20,597 nt of DNA from assembly GCA_003427395.1 (NCBI GenBank), contig BFEA01000534.1:70883-91479 (forward strand), in the 5' to 3' direction. Under the pieces are notes generated by a model. It had not been told where the DNA came from. It did not search any database and saw only the letters and a list, made by a program, of their open reading frames with translations. A program made the position numbers and the translations under genes. Position 1 is the stretch's first letter, and each line of letters opens with the position of its first letter. Of the stretch, positions 8,960 through 16,314 are shown piece after piece. Source of the stretch: Chara braunii (lineage: Eukaryota; Streptophyta; Charophyceae; Charales; Characeae).

Positions 8960-9217
8960 TCAAGTGAGAATAAAGCTTTTTTTTTTTTTTTAAGTGAGAA
9001 TGAAGCTGACAACTGCCAAACGAACAGAAGCGGCGAAGTTGCGAACAGCCAGAAAATTAAAAAATCGGAAAAAGAGCCTCACTCCANTCGGCAATTGAGA
9101 ATGAAGCTTTTTTTTTTTTTTAAAGTGAGAATGAAGCTGACAACTGCCAAACGAACAGAAGCGGCGAAGTTGCGAACAGCCAAAAAATTAAAAATCGGAA
9201 AAAGAGCCTCACTCCAC
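8960..9217 (+). repeat. Local duplication of a block of about 130 bp
   Basis: The block GAGAATRAAGC, a T run, then AAGTGAGAATGAAGCTGACA and about 80 further bp to GAGCCTCACTCCA occurs at about 8967-9086 and 9097-9217, nearly identical. Its beginning also matches 8651-8685. One N at 9087 lies at the junction. The first copy ends in a truncated start of MITE family B; the second runs into the full element B1. Confidence 0.85.
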
Positions 9218-9333
9218 TACTCTCCACTACTACATGCACAAAAGACAAAAACAATTCGGCAATGTATATTTCCATGTTCTAGGGGAGTATTCAGTCTCAT
9301 TTTCCACATTTGGAGAGTCGTGGAGTGAGGCCC
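9206..9333 (+). mobile_element. MITE family B, copy B1
   Basis: Ends read GCCTCACTCCACTACTCTC (left) and the complement of GGGCCTCACTCCACGACTC (right). The interior carries TACATGCACAAAAGACAAAAA and TTCCATGTTCTAGSGGA, shared with B2 (10716) and, inverted, B3 (16191). It is about 128 bp, non-coding and fold-back. Confidence 0.75.
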
Positions 9334-9419
9334 ACAGTCCTATCAACACCGAAAACAAGAAAGCAATAAGAAAAAGGCAACAAAATTGCCCCCGACTTCG
9401 GCATCACTACTCCCCCTCT

Positions 9420-9868
9420 TCGATACACATCCTCCCACTCACCGACATTCCTTCCCCTCACCCCCCCCCCCCCTTCCCTTTCCTCACTCCTCGTTCTTGT
9501 GATCATCCACCCCCTTCTCCTCGTTCTCTCCTGTTCGTCCACCTCGTCATCCCCCATCCTCTTCGCCCCTCACTCTTGTCAGTCTTCACTCCGTATCGCT
9601 ATCTCCCCCCTCTACGCCGAGAAAGTTCGAACAACGAGAGAGACAGAGACAGAACGAAGCGAGAGAGTAAAGCTCGTTACCCCTCCTCCCCCCCTTTCCC
9701 CCCCCCCCTCCACCCCCTCCTCGCCCCTCGCTCTTGTCGTCCTCCATCTCCTACCCTTGTGTTCGTCCACCTCGTCATTCCCCATGCTCTTCGTCCCCCA
9801 CCCGTTATCCCTCCTTCACCCGTTATCCCTATCTCCCTCCCCCCTCTACGCCGAGAAAGTTCGAACAA
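9420..9868 (+). repeat. Pyrimidine-rich region with a duplicated block of about 105 bp
   Basis: The block at 9532-9634 recurs at 9760-9868. Both begin TGTTCGTCCACCTCGTCAT and end TCTACGCCGAGAAAGTTCGA. The second copy ends 24 bp before the U2-like sequence at 9893. Very C-rich runs lie between. Frames over this region are proline/serine runs in both strands and not credible genes. Confidence 0.8.
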
Positions 9869-9892
9869 ACAAAAAAAAGAAAACAAGGTCTG

Positions 9893-10135
9893 ATACCTTT
9901 CTCGGCCTTTTGGCTAAGATCAAGTGCAGTATCTGTTCTGATGATCAGTTTATTATCTGATCCGTGGTCTATTCTGATGATCAGTTTATTATCTGATCCG
10001 TGGTCTGTTCTGATGATCAGTTTATTATCTGATCCGTGGTCTGTTCTGATGATCAGTATATTATCTGATCCATGGTTCATCGGGGTCACAGGCCACACAC
10101 ACACACACTCGCAAAAAAAAAAAAGAAAAAAAAAA
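9893..10135 (+). pseudogene. U2 snRNA-derived retroposon-like copy 1 (5' domain, expanded)
   Basis: 9893-9933 matches the first 41 nt of U2 snRNA almost exactly (ATACCTTTCTCGGCC, TTTTGGCTAAGATCAAGTG). The branch-site-pairing GTAGTA is GCAGTA here. The following stem-loop II region is present four times in tandem. U2 similarity stops at about CATCGGGG (10079-10086), near U2 nt 80, and is followed by a CA run and an A-rich tail to 10135. The Sm site and stem-loops III and IV are absent, so no functional U2 can be made. Confidence 0.85.
9934..10077 (+). repeat. 36-bp tandem repeat (4 copies) of the U2 stem-loop II region
   Basis: Four exact-length units at 9934, 9970, 10006 and 10042, each starting TRTTCTGATGATCAGT and ending GATCCGTGGTC or a close variant. 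The unit corresponds to about U2 nt 42-75. Confidence 0.95.
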
Positions 10136-10270
10136 GGCTGAGAGATACGACTGCAATAATCTTTCATCCTTTGCCTGAGCCACCACCTTCACAAACGTCT
10201 CTAATCATTCACATTCAGCTCAGCGTAGTTAAAACCCCACACGAACACGAACACGAGCACGAGCACAATT

Positions 10271-10529
10271 GCAAACGAGTTTGTTTGCACTCCAATCAGT
10301 TAACAGTTTGAACTCTTAACCGATTAGCCGATTAGCTTTATTAAAAAATCTAAGCGGTCCGAGGTCACCGGTTCGATTCCGTCTGGCTGCGGAAGTCCGT
10401 TTGGCTGCGGATCGATTACTGGGCTACAATGATAAACTTACCAACAAACGAGTTTGAACTCCAATCAGTTACAGTTTGAACTCTTTTAAGTTTCTTAACC
10501 GATTAGTTTTATAAAATATCTAAGCGGTC
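10271..10529 (+). repeat. Direct repeats of about 88 bp (10271-10360 and 10444-10529)
   Basis: Both copies contain AACGAGTTTG, ACTCCAATCAGTT, ACAGTTTGAACTCTT, AACCGATTAG and ATCTAAGCGGTC in the same order. They diverge immediately after GCGGTC. Short GAGCAC-type hexamer runs (10241-10266, 10662-10680) lie outside the pair. Confidence 0.8.
10350..10392 (+). other. tRNA-like 3' half fragment
   Basis: GAGGTCACCGGTTCGATTCCG contains a perfect B box (GGTTCGATTCC) in a tRNA-like context. No D arm, A box or acceptor stem can be folded upstream, and the neighbouring direct repeat lacks it. It could be the remnant of a tRNA or a tRNA-derived SINE. Confidence 0.35.
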
Positions 10530-10540
10530 AATATTTTACC

Positions 10541-10575
10541 AATCGAATCGAATCGAATCGAATCGAATCGAATCG
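10541..10575. repeat. (AATCG)7 pentanucleotide repeat
   Basis: Seven uninterrupted AATCG units. Confidence 0.97.
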
Positions 10576-10715
10576 GACACGATTACAAATGTAAGTCAAC
10601 CTACATTTCGATGTGAAAGCAAATCCAACACTACAGATCAAGTCTCAAAACCACAGACGAGCAAGAGCACGAGCACGAGCAGTAAAAAAAAAAAAAAAGC
10701 CTGAGAGATATAATA

Positions 10716-10842
10716 GGCCTCGCCCCACTGTACTCTCGACATGCACAAACGACAAAAATCATGGCGCTGTTATCTTTTTTCCATGTTCTAGCGGAAGATT
10801 CACTCTCGTTTTGCACATTTCGAGAGTAGTGGAGCGAAGCCC
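10716..10842 (+). mobile_element. MITE family B, copy B2
   Basis: The left end GGCCTCGCCCCACTGTACTC and the right end, which reads GGGCTTCGCTCCACTACTCT on the other strand, form arms of about 38 bp reaching GACATGCACAAACGAC. The 127-bp element is fold-back and non-coding. Same orientation as B1. Confidence 0.8.
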
Positions 10843-10909
10843 AATGACTGTAAAATAATCCTTCTCATGCCTGGACCACCTTCACAACCGTTTCTGAACT
10901 TCACTTCCG

Positions 10910-11042
10910 ATTTCCCCGAATACAACGCACCCTAATCACGAAGCTATACACAAGCTATATATCTATTTTTTATTTTTTTTCCCTAATGCGATAGATAAGA
11001 GTCAGTTGATGAGGGTGCTCTGTGATTCGCGAAAGACTTGTG
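10910..11042. mobile_element. MITE family C, degenerate copy C3
   Basis: The left end carries TTTCCCCGAATACAACGCAC, matching the arms of C1 and C2. The putative right end GGGTGCTCTGTGATTCGCGAAAGAC matches their complement only partly. The interior includes AT-rich sequence. Boundaries are approximate. Confidence 0.45.
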
Positions 11043-11778
11043 GTCAGAATCGTGGACTACCGATTCTGACCGTAATAGACTTGTGTGTATAGCTAGCTCA
11101 TCTGACCACCACCGTAATAGACTTGTGGTCAGAAAAAAATCGAATACTTTTTTGAATGCATTCAATTCTATTACGTCAATGATACGTTATGCTTCTAATT
11201 TATTTATTCCTAATATTCTTCATCTTAACAATCGCTCGGTATATTTAAAAAAATAATCATAATAAAAAATCGCTCAGTCAACACGGGGGAAAGACCATGA
11301 ACAAAATTTCAATAGCACGGAAGGAAATACGACTGTCCATATATATGCTGGCCAACACTGATTTTGAAGGAAATATGGAAAACAAAACAAGACGGCATTC
11401 AACAAGCACGTCGACAGTTCGCTCACGCCTTTTCCTCGTCACGGTCCATGTATGTACTACATTGCGGTCAATTTACGATACAAGCAATCTGGTCAACCAC
11501 CTGAAAGTGCGACGGCAGTGGTTGGGCACAAAAAGCAGATTTGACATATCAGGTTATCACCAAGCCACGAGAGGGTACATTACGATAGGTAATTCAAGCC
11601 CCCCCTCCCTCCCACCTTTTCCTCGTCACGCCCCACCATACTAGAATAACACTACATTGTTGTTGGCATTTTGAGAGAAGTGATCTAGCCAATCAATTGA
11701 ACTCCGATGACGGTGTGGCTCTCGGTACAAAGCCGATCCGAACACAAAGCCACATCACTCTTTTTAACTTCCTCCCAA
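11043..11778. other. Gene-free interval
   Basis: A hairpin with 11-bp arms (GGTCAGAATCG and its complement) lies at about 11042-11069. GTAATAGACTTGTG recurs at about 11072 and 11113. 11140-11280 is AT-rich. No gene recognised. Confidence 0.4.
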
Positions 11779-11929
11779 CCCCGAGGGCCTCGCTCCATTA
11801 CGCGATACTGCATGCATTTGGACGCTTTCTGGGCCCTATACATTCTAAATGTTGAACTCGTTCCACTGCACCTGGTCTTTAGAGCGTCCAAATACATGTA
11901 GAGTGTTGGGTAATGGAGCGCGGCCCCGG
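11779..11929. mobile_element. MITE family D (single copy)
   Basis: A 151-bp fold-back element. The left arm (CCCCGAGGGCCTCGCTCCAT, then ...GCATTTGGACGC) pairs with the right arm (GCGTCCAAATACATGTAGAG ... ATGGAGCGCGGCCCCGG). The termini resemble family B (GGGCYTCGCTCCA). Its right end overlaps the left end of A1 at GGCCCCGG (11922-11929). Confidence 0.75.
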
Positions 11930-11990
11930 AACCAAGTCCCACTTACGCTGATTCTTCATTTCTGACCGATTCATCTGCGTAATCTACAGT
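11922..11990 (+). mobile_element. MITE family A, truncated copy A1
   Basis: The left end GGCCCCGGAACCAAGTCCCA, followed by CTTACGCTGATTCTT, matches A2 at 12630. Similarity fades after about 60 bp and the right arm is missing. This is a half element butted against family D. Confidence 0.65.
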
Positions 11991-12629
11991 CGGGGAAAAA
12001 AAACAAAAAATGGTCAAGGACTGAAATTCACAACAGAGACAAAGGGGGGGGGGCATAGAGGGTATCCATAACTCTTGTAAGCAAAATATCTTAGTACAAC
12101 ATGGGAAATTTGGCCCCTTAAGGATCCAAATGTTTCCGTACGATTTGACCGGCCACAAACCACCGGTCACCAACCAACCAACCAAACACTCACTAGAGGG
12201 GGGAGAGTTGCGACCGATCTGTCGTACGGATCGGTCATACGGATCTGCCGTACGGATCCGTTGAGAGAGGAGACAATTACGACTTGAAAAGAAGAGGAAA
12301 CGGGGGGAAAAAAAGAACACTCGAGGCCAACAGATTGACACAAAAAAGAAAATGGGTTAGCACAGAACCGAAGCCGAAAGGGAGGAGGGGGGGAGGGGGG
12401 GAGAGGTGAAGACAGAGGTCAGAGTTTCTCTGAGCGATTCAAGTGCACGACGTACGTAGAAAAGGGAACGATTTTAAAAAATAAAAAATAAAAATAAAAA
12501 AAATAAAATAGAAGAAGGAACGAAAAGAGAGAAAGGAAGAAAGAAAGAGAGGAAGAGAGATTGCACGTAGATAAACAAAAGGAAGCATATCTCCATAATA
12601 TGTGAGGCATCACACATCATACATAGTAA
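11991..12629. other. Gene-free interval with short repeats
   Basis: Contains a CCAA run (about 12168-12185), a short array based on YCGTACGGATC (about 12220-12258), a G-rich run near 12390 and A-rich sequence at 12474-12560. No gene recognised. Confidence 0.45.
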
Positions 12630-12733
12630 CCGGGGCCAGGTCCCACTTACGCTGATCCTTGATTTCTGGCCGTTGATCTTCCAAATCTGCGGTCAGAAAT
12701 CGATCGTTGAGGTAAGTGGGACTTGGCCCCCGG
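12630..12733 (+). mobile_element. MITE family A, copy A2
   Basis: A complete 104-bp fold-back element. The ends are CCGGGGCCAGGTCCCACTTA and, on the other strand, CCGGGGGCCAAGTCCCACTT. The centre contains GGCCGTTGATCTT, shared with A3, A5 and A6. Confidence 0.85.
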
Positions 12734-12836
12734 ACGATGATAACCATGGTCAAGGCCAGATGCCTGCCATATACTCCACTTCTCGCTCGCCTCGGTACTG
12801 CCCAGGTGATGAAAATATTTACTCACCCAATTCCTT

Positions 12837-12966
12837 TTTTTTTTTTTTTTTTTTTTTTTTGTTGTTGTTGTTGTTGTTATGGCCCGATGATCACAGATCA
12901 GATATTATGAAACTGATCAGAGCAGTTACTACACTTGACCTTAGCCAAAAGGGTCGAGAAAGGCAT
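12837..12966 (-). pseudogene. U2 snRNA-derived retroposon-like copy 2
   Basis: Read on the minus strand from 12966: ATGCCTTTCTCGACCC, TTTTGGCTAAGGTCAAGTG, then GTAGTA, the branch-site-pairing motif, intact. It continues through the stem-loop II region to CATCGGGCC at 12881, with no 36-bp expansion. The tail is (AAC)n then about 24 A (plus strand 12837-12880). The flanks AATTCCTTTT and AATCCCTTTC could be a decayed target-site duplication, but both are low complexity. The 3' two-thirds of U2 and the Sm site are missing. Confidence 0.85.
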
Positions 12967-13225
12967 CAATCCCTTTCTTTCTTTTTTCTTTTTTTTTTTT
13001 TCTTTTTTTTTTTTCATTCCCTTTCTTAGTACATCCGAAAAAGGAGATAGCAGGAAATAAAAACCGCACGAGTAACTAACCATACGAACGACCACTCACC
13101 TCAAATATTCCGCCTATTGGATCTTAAAGCGGATCGACAGACCTGACAAAACCCAGATTGGTCTGGATAAGCGAAACTGGTTATGCTCCCAGCTACAGGT
13201 AATATTAAAAAAAAAAAAAAAAAAG
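12967..13225. other. T-rich tract and gene-free interval
   Basis: 12967-13030 is CTTT/T-rich. The remainder to 13205 is ordinary sequence without a gene, followed by an A run at about 13207-13223. Confidence 0.4.
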
Positions 13226-13320
13226 AGATTGAGCCTCTCCTAAAAGATAGGTGGCCATGAACCGCCGATTCATTTTATGGACGGTCCATGGCCTCCTTTT
13301 TTTTAGACAAGGCTCGATCT
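13226..13320. mobile_element. Imperfect fold-back element, MITE-like (family E)
   Basis: AGATTGAGCCT at 13226 pairs with AGGCTCGATCT at 13310-13320. Inside, GTGGCCATGAACCG pairs with CGGTCCATGGCC. About 95 bp, single copy in this window, so family status is unproven. Confidence 0.55.
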
Positions 13321-13430
13321 GCTTTTTCGGATGTACTGGTGGTTGTTAAGTCCTATCCGCATCCTCGCCGAGTACACACAAGAGTATAGGACTGCAGAGC
13401 GAGAGCGCGTGCGTAGGCGCGCTTGTGCGT

Positions 13431-13525
13431 GTGAGAGAGAGAGAGAGCAGAAAAAAAAAAAAAAAAAAAAAAAAAGAAGAAGAAGAAGAAGAAAAAAAAA
13501 GAGAGAGAGAGAGAGAAAGAAAAGA
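13431..13525 (+). repeat. Purine microsatellite: (GA)n, A-run, (GAA)n, (GA)n
   Basis: Compound purine-only tract. Frames across it encode Glu/Arg/Lys or Ser/Phe runs only. Confidence 0.95.
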
Positions 13526-13577
13526 GAGCACAAAACGAACAAAAGAAAAGGAAAAGGACCTGGGCATTGGCTGTGCA

Positions 13578-13680
13578 CGGGGGCAAGGTCCCACTTGCAC
13601 AAATTAGGAGATTTCGGCCGTTGATCTTTGCTATCTACGGTCAGTATCTCTTAATCCGTGCAAGTGGGACCTCGCCCCGG
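13578..13680 (+). mobile_element. MITE family A, copy A3
   Basis: A 103-bp fold-back element. The left end CGGGGGCAAGGTCCCACTTG is complementary to the right end CAAGTGGGACCTCGCCCCGG. The interior holds CGGCCGTTGATCTTTGCTAT and CTACGGTCAGTATCTCTTAA. Both ends are flanked by CA, a possible 2-bp target duplication that is not diagnostic. Confidence 0.88.
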
Positions 13681-13708
13681 CATACAACTGCTGTAAGCGA
13701 TCATCAAC

Positions 13709-13739
<31 letters not shown>

Positions 13740-14308
13740 ACGACGACTGTTTCAGAGTTCCTACATCTACTCCGCAGATGAGACTCTCCAAGGATGTCAC
13801 AAGCTATTTAAGAGCCGAAAAAGGATTTAAAAAAAAAAAGCAAGACCAGCAGAGATGGAAAAAAGAATAAAGTCAAGAAGAAGAGGTCGATTCCGCGAAA
13901 AGCGCCTTGTCCCAGTTTTGTTTCTTCAGCTGTCCCAAATAAGTGTCATGAGGGAAAAACGTGTGACAACAGAAGAAACAGACCTTTGCAGTCATCTCCT
14001 TGAGTAAATATGTGGAACAAGACACGAGACACGAGGTGCCACGCACAAAGAGAACGAAAAGGATGAGGACATGTCAAGCGACTGCTCAGGCAAGAGACGA
14101 TGTGATTGGACACAAAAGAATCAAAAGTTTTCACGGCACTCGATAAGGAGGCCCTGGTTATCGATGTGAGCGACGCTGGGTGGGCCCGTTTCCCAGCCTG
14201 TGATGATATGATATACTGCCTTTTTTTTTGTAAAGTAAAAAAAAAAAAAGAGAGAGTTCGAACCCACGTGGCTAGAACTACAGACAAATTGAATGGAAGA
14301 TATTAAAA
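13681..14308. other. Gene-free interval
   Basis: A run of about 29 T (13711-13739) and A-rich sequence near 13828. At about 14253-14274, GTTCGAACCCACGTGGCTA resembles the complement of a tRNA T arm but no tRNA can be folded. No gene recognised. Confidence 0.4.
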
Positions 14309-14323
14309 AAAAGGTCGGCAGCA
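14309..14323 (+). repeat. Target-site duplication, 5' side of U2 copy 3
   Basis: AAAAGGTCGGCAGCA immediately precedes the U2-derived copy. It matches 14468-14482 in 14 of 15 positions. Confidence 0.75.
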
Positions 14324-14467
14324 ATATGCCTTTCTCTCGACAAATTGATTGGACACAAGTACGATCAAGTGGAGTATCTGTTGTGATGATGATCAGTTTT
14401 AAAATCCGATCCGTGGTTCATCGGGCCAATAAAAAAAAAGAGGATAAGAAAAAAAAAAAAAGAGACA
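14324..14467 (+). pseudogene. U2 snRNA-derived retroposon copy 3 with target-site duplication
   Basis: 14326 starts ATGCCTTTCTCTCG, sharing the ATGCC variant of copy 2. About 25 bp then depart from U2, and similarity resumes at CGATCAAGTGGAGTATCTG (14362) through GATGATGATCAGTTTT to CATCGGGCC (ending 14427). An A-rich tail (AATAAAAAAAAAG ... A13) follows to 14467. A 15-bp direct repeat with one mismatch flanks the unit (14309-14323 and 14468-14482). This supports reverse transcription of a polyadenylated U2 5' RNA and LINE-type insertion. Confidence 0.8.
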
Positions 14468-14482
14468 AAAAGGTCAGCAGCA
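14468..14482 (+). repeat. Target-site duplication, 3' side of U2 copy 3
   Basis: AAAAGGTCAGCAGCA follows the A-rich tail. One base differs from the 5' copy. Confidence 0.75.
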
Positions 14483-14895
14483 CTGACGTGGAGATCGTAG
14501 GAAAGGCAGTGCTGACACAACTGAGATCGGAGACCAGGCAGCTCACATTGACGTGGCTAAGTTCGAACCCATTAACAAAGAGACGATTGGGTTTAATTCC
14601 TGAAGCTGGGTATGTTTTGCAAAAAGATGCAGAAAAAAATGAGATCAATCGCAATTGTCCGCATCTCTCCAGAAACACCTCCAGATCACAAATTAAATCC
14701 AGTCGTCTTTGCTCGTGGAACCAGGGCCCCAGGCAGTTCTGACATTGAGATCGAGAGCAGGCAGTGCTGAGATTGAGGCGCGCGATGCACAGACGGTGCT
14801 GTGCTGATATCGACATGTGAGTCAAACGCAGTGCTCATATATCGAGATAGCAGGCAAAGGCAGTGCTGATATCGAGATAGGAGGCAAGGCACAAC
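14472..14895 (+). repeat. Degenerate tandem-like array, unit about 29-33 bp
   Basis: The motif GGCAGTGCTGAYATYGAGAT recurs with variation at about 14507, 14731, 14760, 14793, 14829 and 14858, and a weaker version at 14472. The gap 14560-14730 lacks clear units. (GCATAA)n follows at 14944-14966. Confidence 0.6.
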
Positions 14896-14966
14896 TACAT
14901 ACACAAGAGAGTTTTGACGTGCGTAGCGGATCAGCTTCATCGAGCATAAGCATAAGCATAAGCATA

Positions 14967-15151
14967 TCTAGACAGTAGCTCTCTCAAAAACTTGAAACCC
15001 GATGCAAGCAATCAAATCAGTGGAAGGCTGAAAGATCAATGGATGATGGATCTGCAAAGGTTAATGGCGTGCATTTATACATAATGGGTCAGGAGTGAAT
15101 TGAGACGTCAAGCTTAAACCCTTAGGTGTAGGCGTAATAGATAGTTCACCC
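14967..15151. other. Gene-free interval
   Basis: Ordinary-complexity sequence, no gene or repeat recognised. Confidence 0.4.
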
Positions 15152-15153
15152 TA

Positions 15154-15257
15154 CAGTCTCCCCCGAATAGAACATACGGTCATTATAGCTGAATTTGGTC
15201 TATCTTTCCGTCTAAATTCAGTTATAATGACCGTACGTTGTATTCGGGGGAAGACTG
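15154..15257. mobile_element. MITE family C, copy C2 (near-perfect palindrome)
   Basis: A 104-bp element flanked by TA (15152-15153, 15258-15259). Arms of about 43 bp start CAGTCTCCCCCGAATAG and run to GCTGAATTT; only about 16 bp in the centre is unpaired. A terminal CAGTC plus TA duplication indicates Tc1/mariner-type mobilisation. Its transcript would be a long hairpin. Confidence 0.85.
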
Positions 15258-15414
15258 TAGTAGAATGCGTATCAGCTTCATCAGACATATCTAGAAAGTA
15301 GCTCGATAAAATATAGCATCTCTGGGGGGGGAAAAAAAAAAAAAAAAAAAAAAAGTTGTTCATTCTTTTGTGAGGAAAAAACAGTGGTTTTTCATTAGCG
15401 AAAGAACAATATAG

Positions 15415-15598
15415 CCCGGGGGCCATGTCCCACTTCTCGAGTTTTTCTTCTGGTTTCGCATATACATATGGCTCCTCCTTGCCATCCGATCTCAAAATCT
15501 CACGGCCCTACTTCAGTGTCACCACGTTCGAAAATACACGAATCATTAAACTAACCCCCCCCCCCCCCCCCCCCCCTTAGTGGGACACGGCCCCGGGG
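15415..15598. mobile_element. MITE family A, divergent long copy A4
   Basis: The left end CCCGGGGGCCATGTCCCACT is complementary to the right end AGTGGGACACGGCCCCGGGG. The interior differs from other A copies and ends with a run of 22 C (15555-15576). The right terminus shares CCCCGGGG (15591-15598) with the left terminus of A5. Confidence 0.75.
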
Positions 15599-15701
15599 AC
15601 AAGGTCCCACTTGCACCGATTAAGAGATTCTGCCCGTTGATCTTTTGCTATCTACAGTCAATATCGCTTAATATTTCGTGTAAGTGGGACCTATCCCCGG
15701 G
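15591..15701 (+). mobile_element. MITE family A, copy A5
   Basis: A 111-bp fold-back element from CCCCGGGGACAAGGTCCCAC to GTGGGACCTATCCCCGGG. The interior CCCGTTGATCTTTTGCTATC and CTACAGTCAATATCGCTTAA matches A3 in the same orientation. Confidence 0.85.
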
Positions 15702-15723
15702 AATTCATTCCTCAACAAACAAA

Positions 15724-15835
15724 CCCGGGGCTACTGTAGGTCCCACTTGCACGAATTAAGAGATACTGACCGTAGATAGCATCAAAGATCAACGGCCGAA
15801 ATCTCCTAATTTGCGCAAGTTGGACCTTGGCCCCC
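15724..15835 (-). mobile_element. MITE family A, copy A6 (inverted relative to A5)
   Basis: Starts CCCGGGGCTACTGTAGGTCC and ends GGACCTTGGCCCCC. The interior is the reverse complement of A3/A5 (ACCGTAGATAGCATCAAAGA). Only 22 bp separate it from A5, so the pair forms a larger inverted repeat of about 245 bp. Confidence 0.83.
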
Positions 15836-16190
15836 TAAAAGCGCCTGAAATTCATCAACTTAGGGAAAAATGACGGAGAGGCAAACACACAAATTCAAAA
15901 CACGCTAACGTTCTATACGCGCACCTCCCGCAGTGAAGAAGACGCCTCACCTTACTGACGATGGCGGAGAGGCTTTCGTACACTCGTCAGTCACGTTGAC
16001 GTCTGTTCTTCCGTCTCACCTCGCGCGCCTGCGCACATCTTCTTCCACGCAAAATGAAAAGGAGTAACAAAGAGTATATAACAGAAAACGGATTGAGAAT
16101 TCTACTAACCATAAAAAAAAAAAAGAGCACAAAAAAAAAGAAAAAAAAAAAGAGCTTCGCTGCATAGTTTGTTCAGAGTTCGGCGACTTT
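15836..16190. other. Gene-free interval with A-rich patches
   Basis: 16110-16152 is A-rich. No gene recognised. Confidence 0.4.
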
Positions 16191-16314
16191 GGGACTCGCC
16201 CCACTGCTCTCGACATGTGCAAAACGAGAGTGGAGTCTTCCGCTAGAAATTTGGAAAAGAAGCACGGGCATGATTTTTGTCTTTGTGCATGTCCAGAGTA
16301 GTGGAGCGAGACCC
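16191..16314 (-). mobile_element. MITE family B, copy B3 (inverted)
   Basis: The ends GGGACTCGCCCCACTGCTCT and AGTAGTGGAGCGAGACCC are complementary, with arms reaching GACATGTGCAAAACG. The interior (TCTTCCGCTAGAAATTTGGA, GGCATGATTTTTGTC) is the reverse complement of B2. 124 bp. Confidence 0.8.

Noticed and set aside
9234-9893. 219-codon Pro/Ser-rich plus-strand frame
   Set aside because: It is a read-through of C-rich low-complexity DNA and MITE B1; other frames over the same span are equally long.
9893-10088. A functional U2 snRNA gene
   Set aside because: It lacks the Sm site and 3' stem-loops, the stem-loop II region is expanded fourfold, and no plant snRNA promoter element is visible upstream.
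9880-10150. Target-site duplication around U2 copy 1 (ACAAGGTCTGA versus AAAAAGGCTGAGA)
   Set aside because: The match is short, gapped and lies in A-rich sequence, so it is not reported as a duplication.
14253-14580. tRNA T-arm-like GTTCGAACCCA at 14256 and 14569
   Set aside because: Neither can be extended to a tRNA fold and the shared ACGTGGCTA lies on opposite sides in the two places.
12630-15835. Plant snRNA upstream element (RTCCCACATCG) in GGTCCCACTT motifs
   Set aside because: Only GTCCCAC matches, and it is the shared terminus of MITE family A in both orientations.
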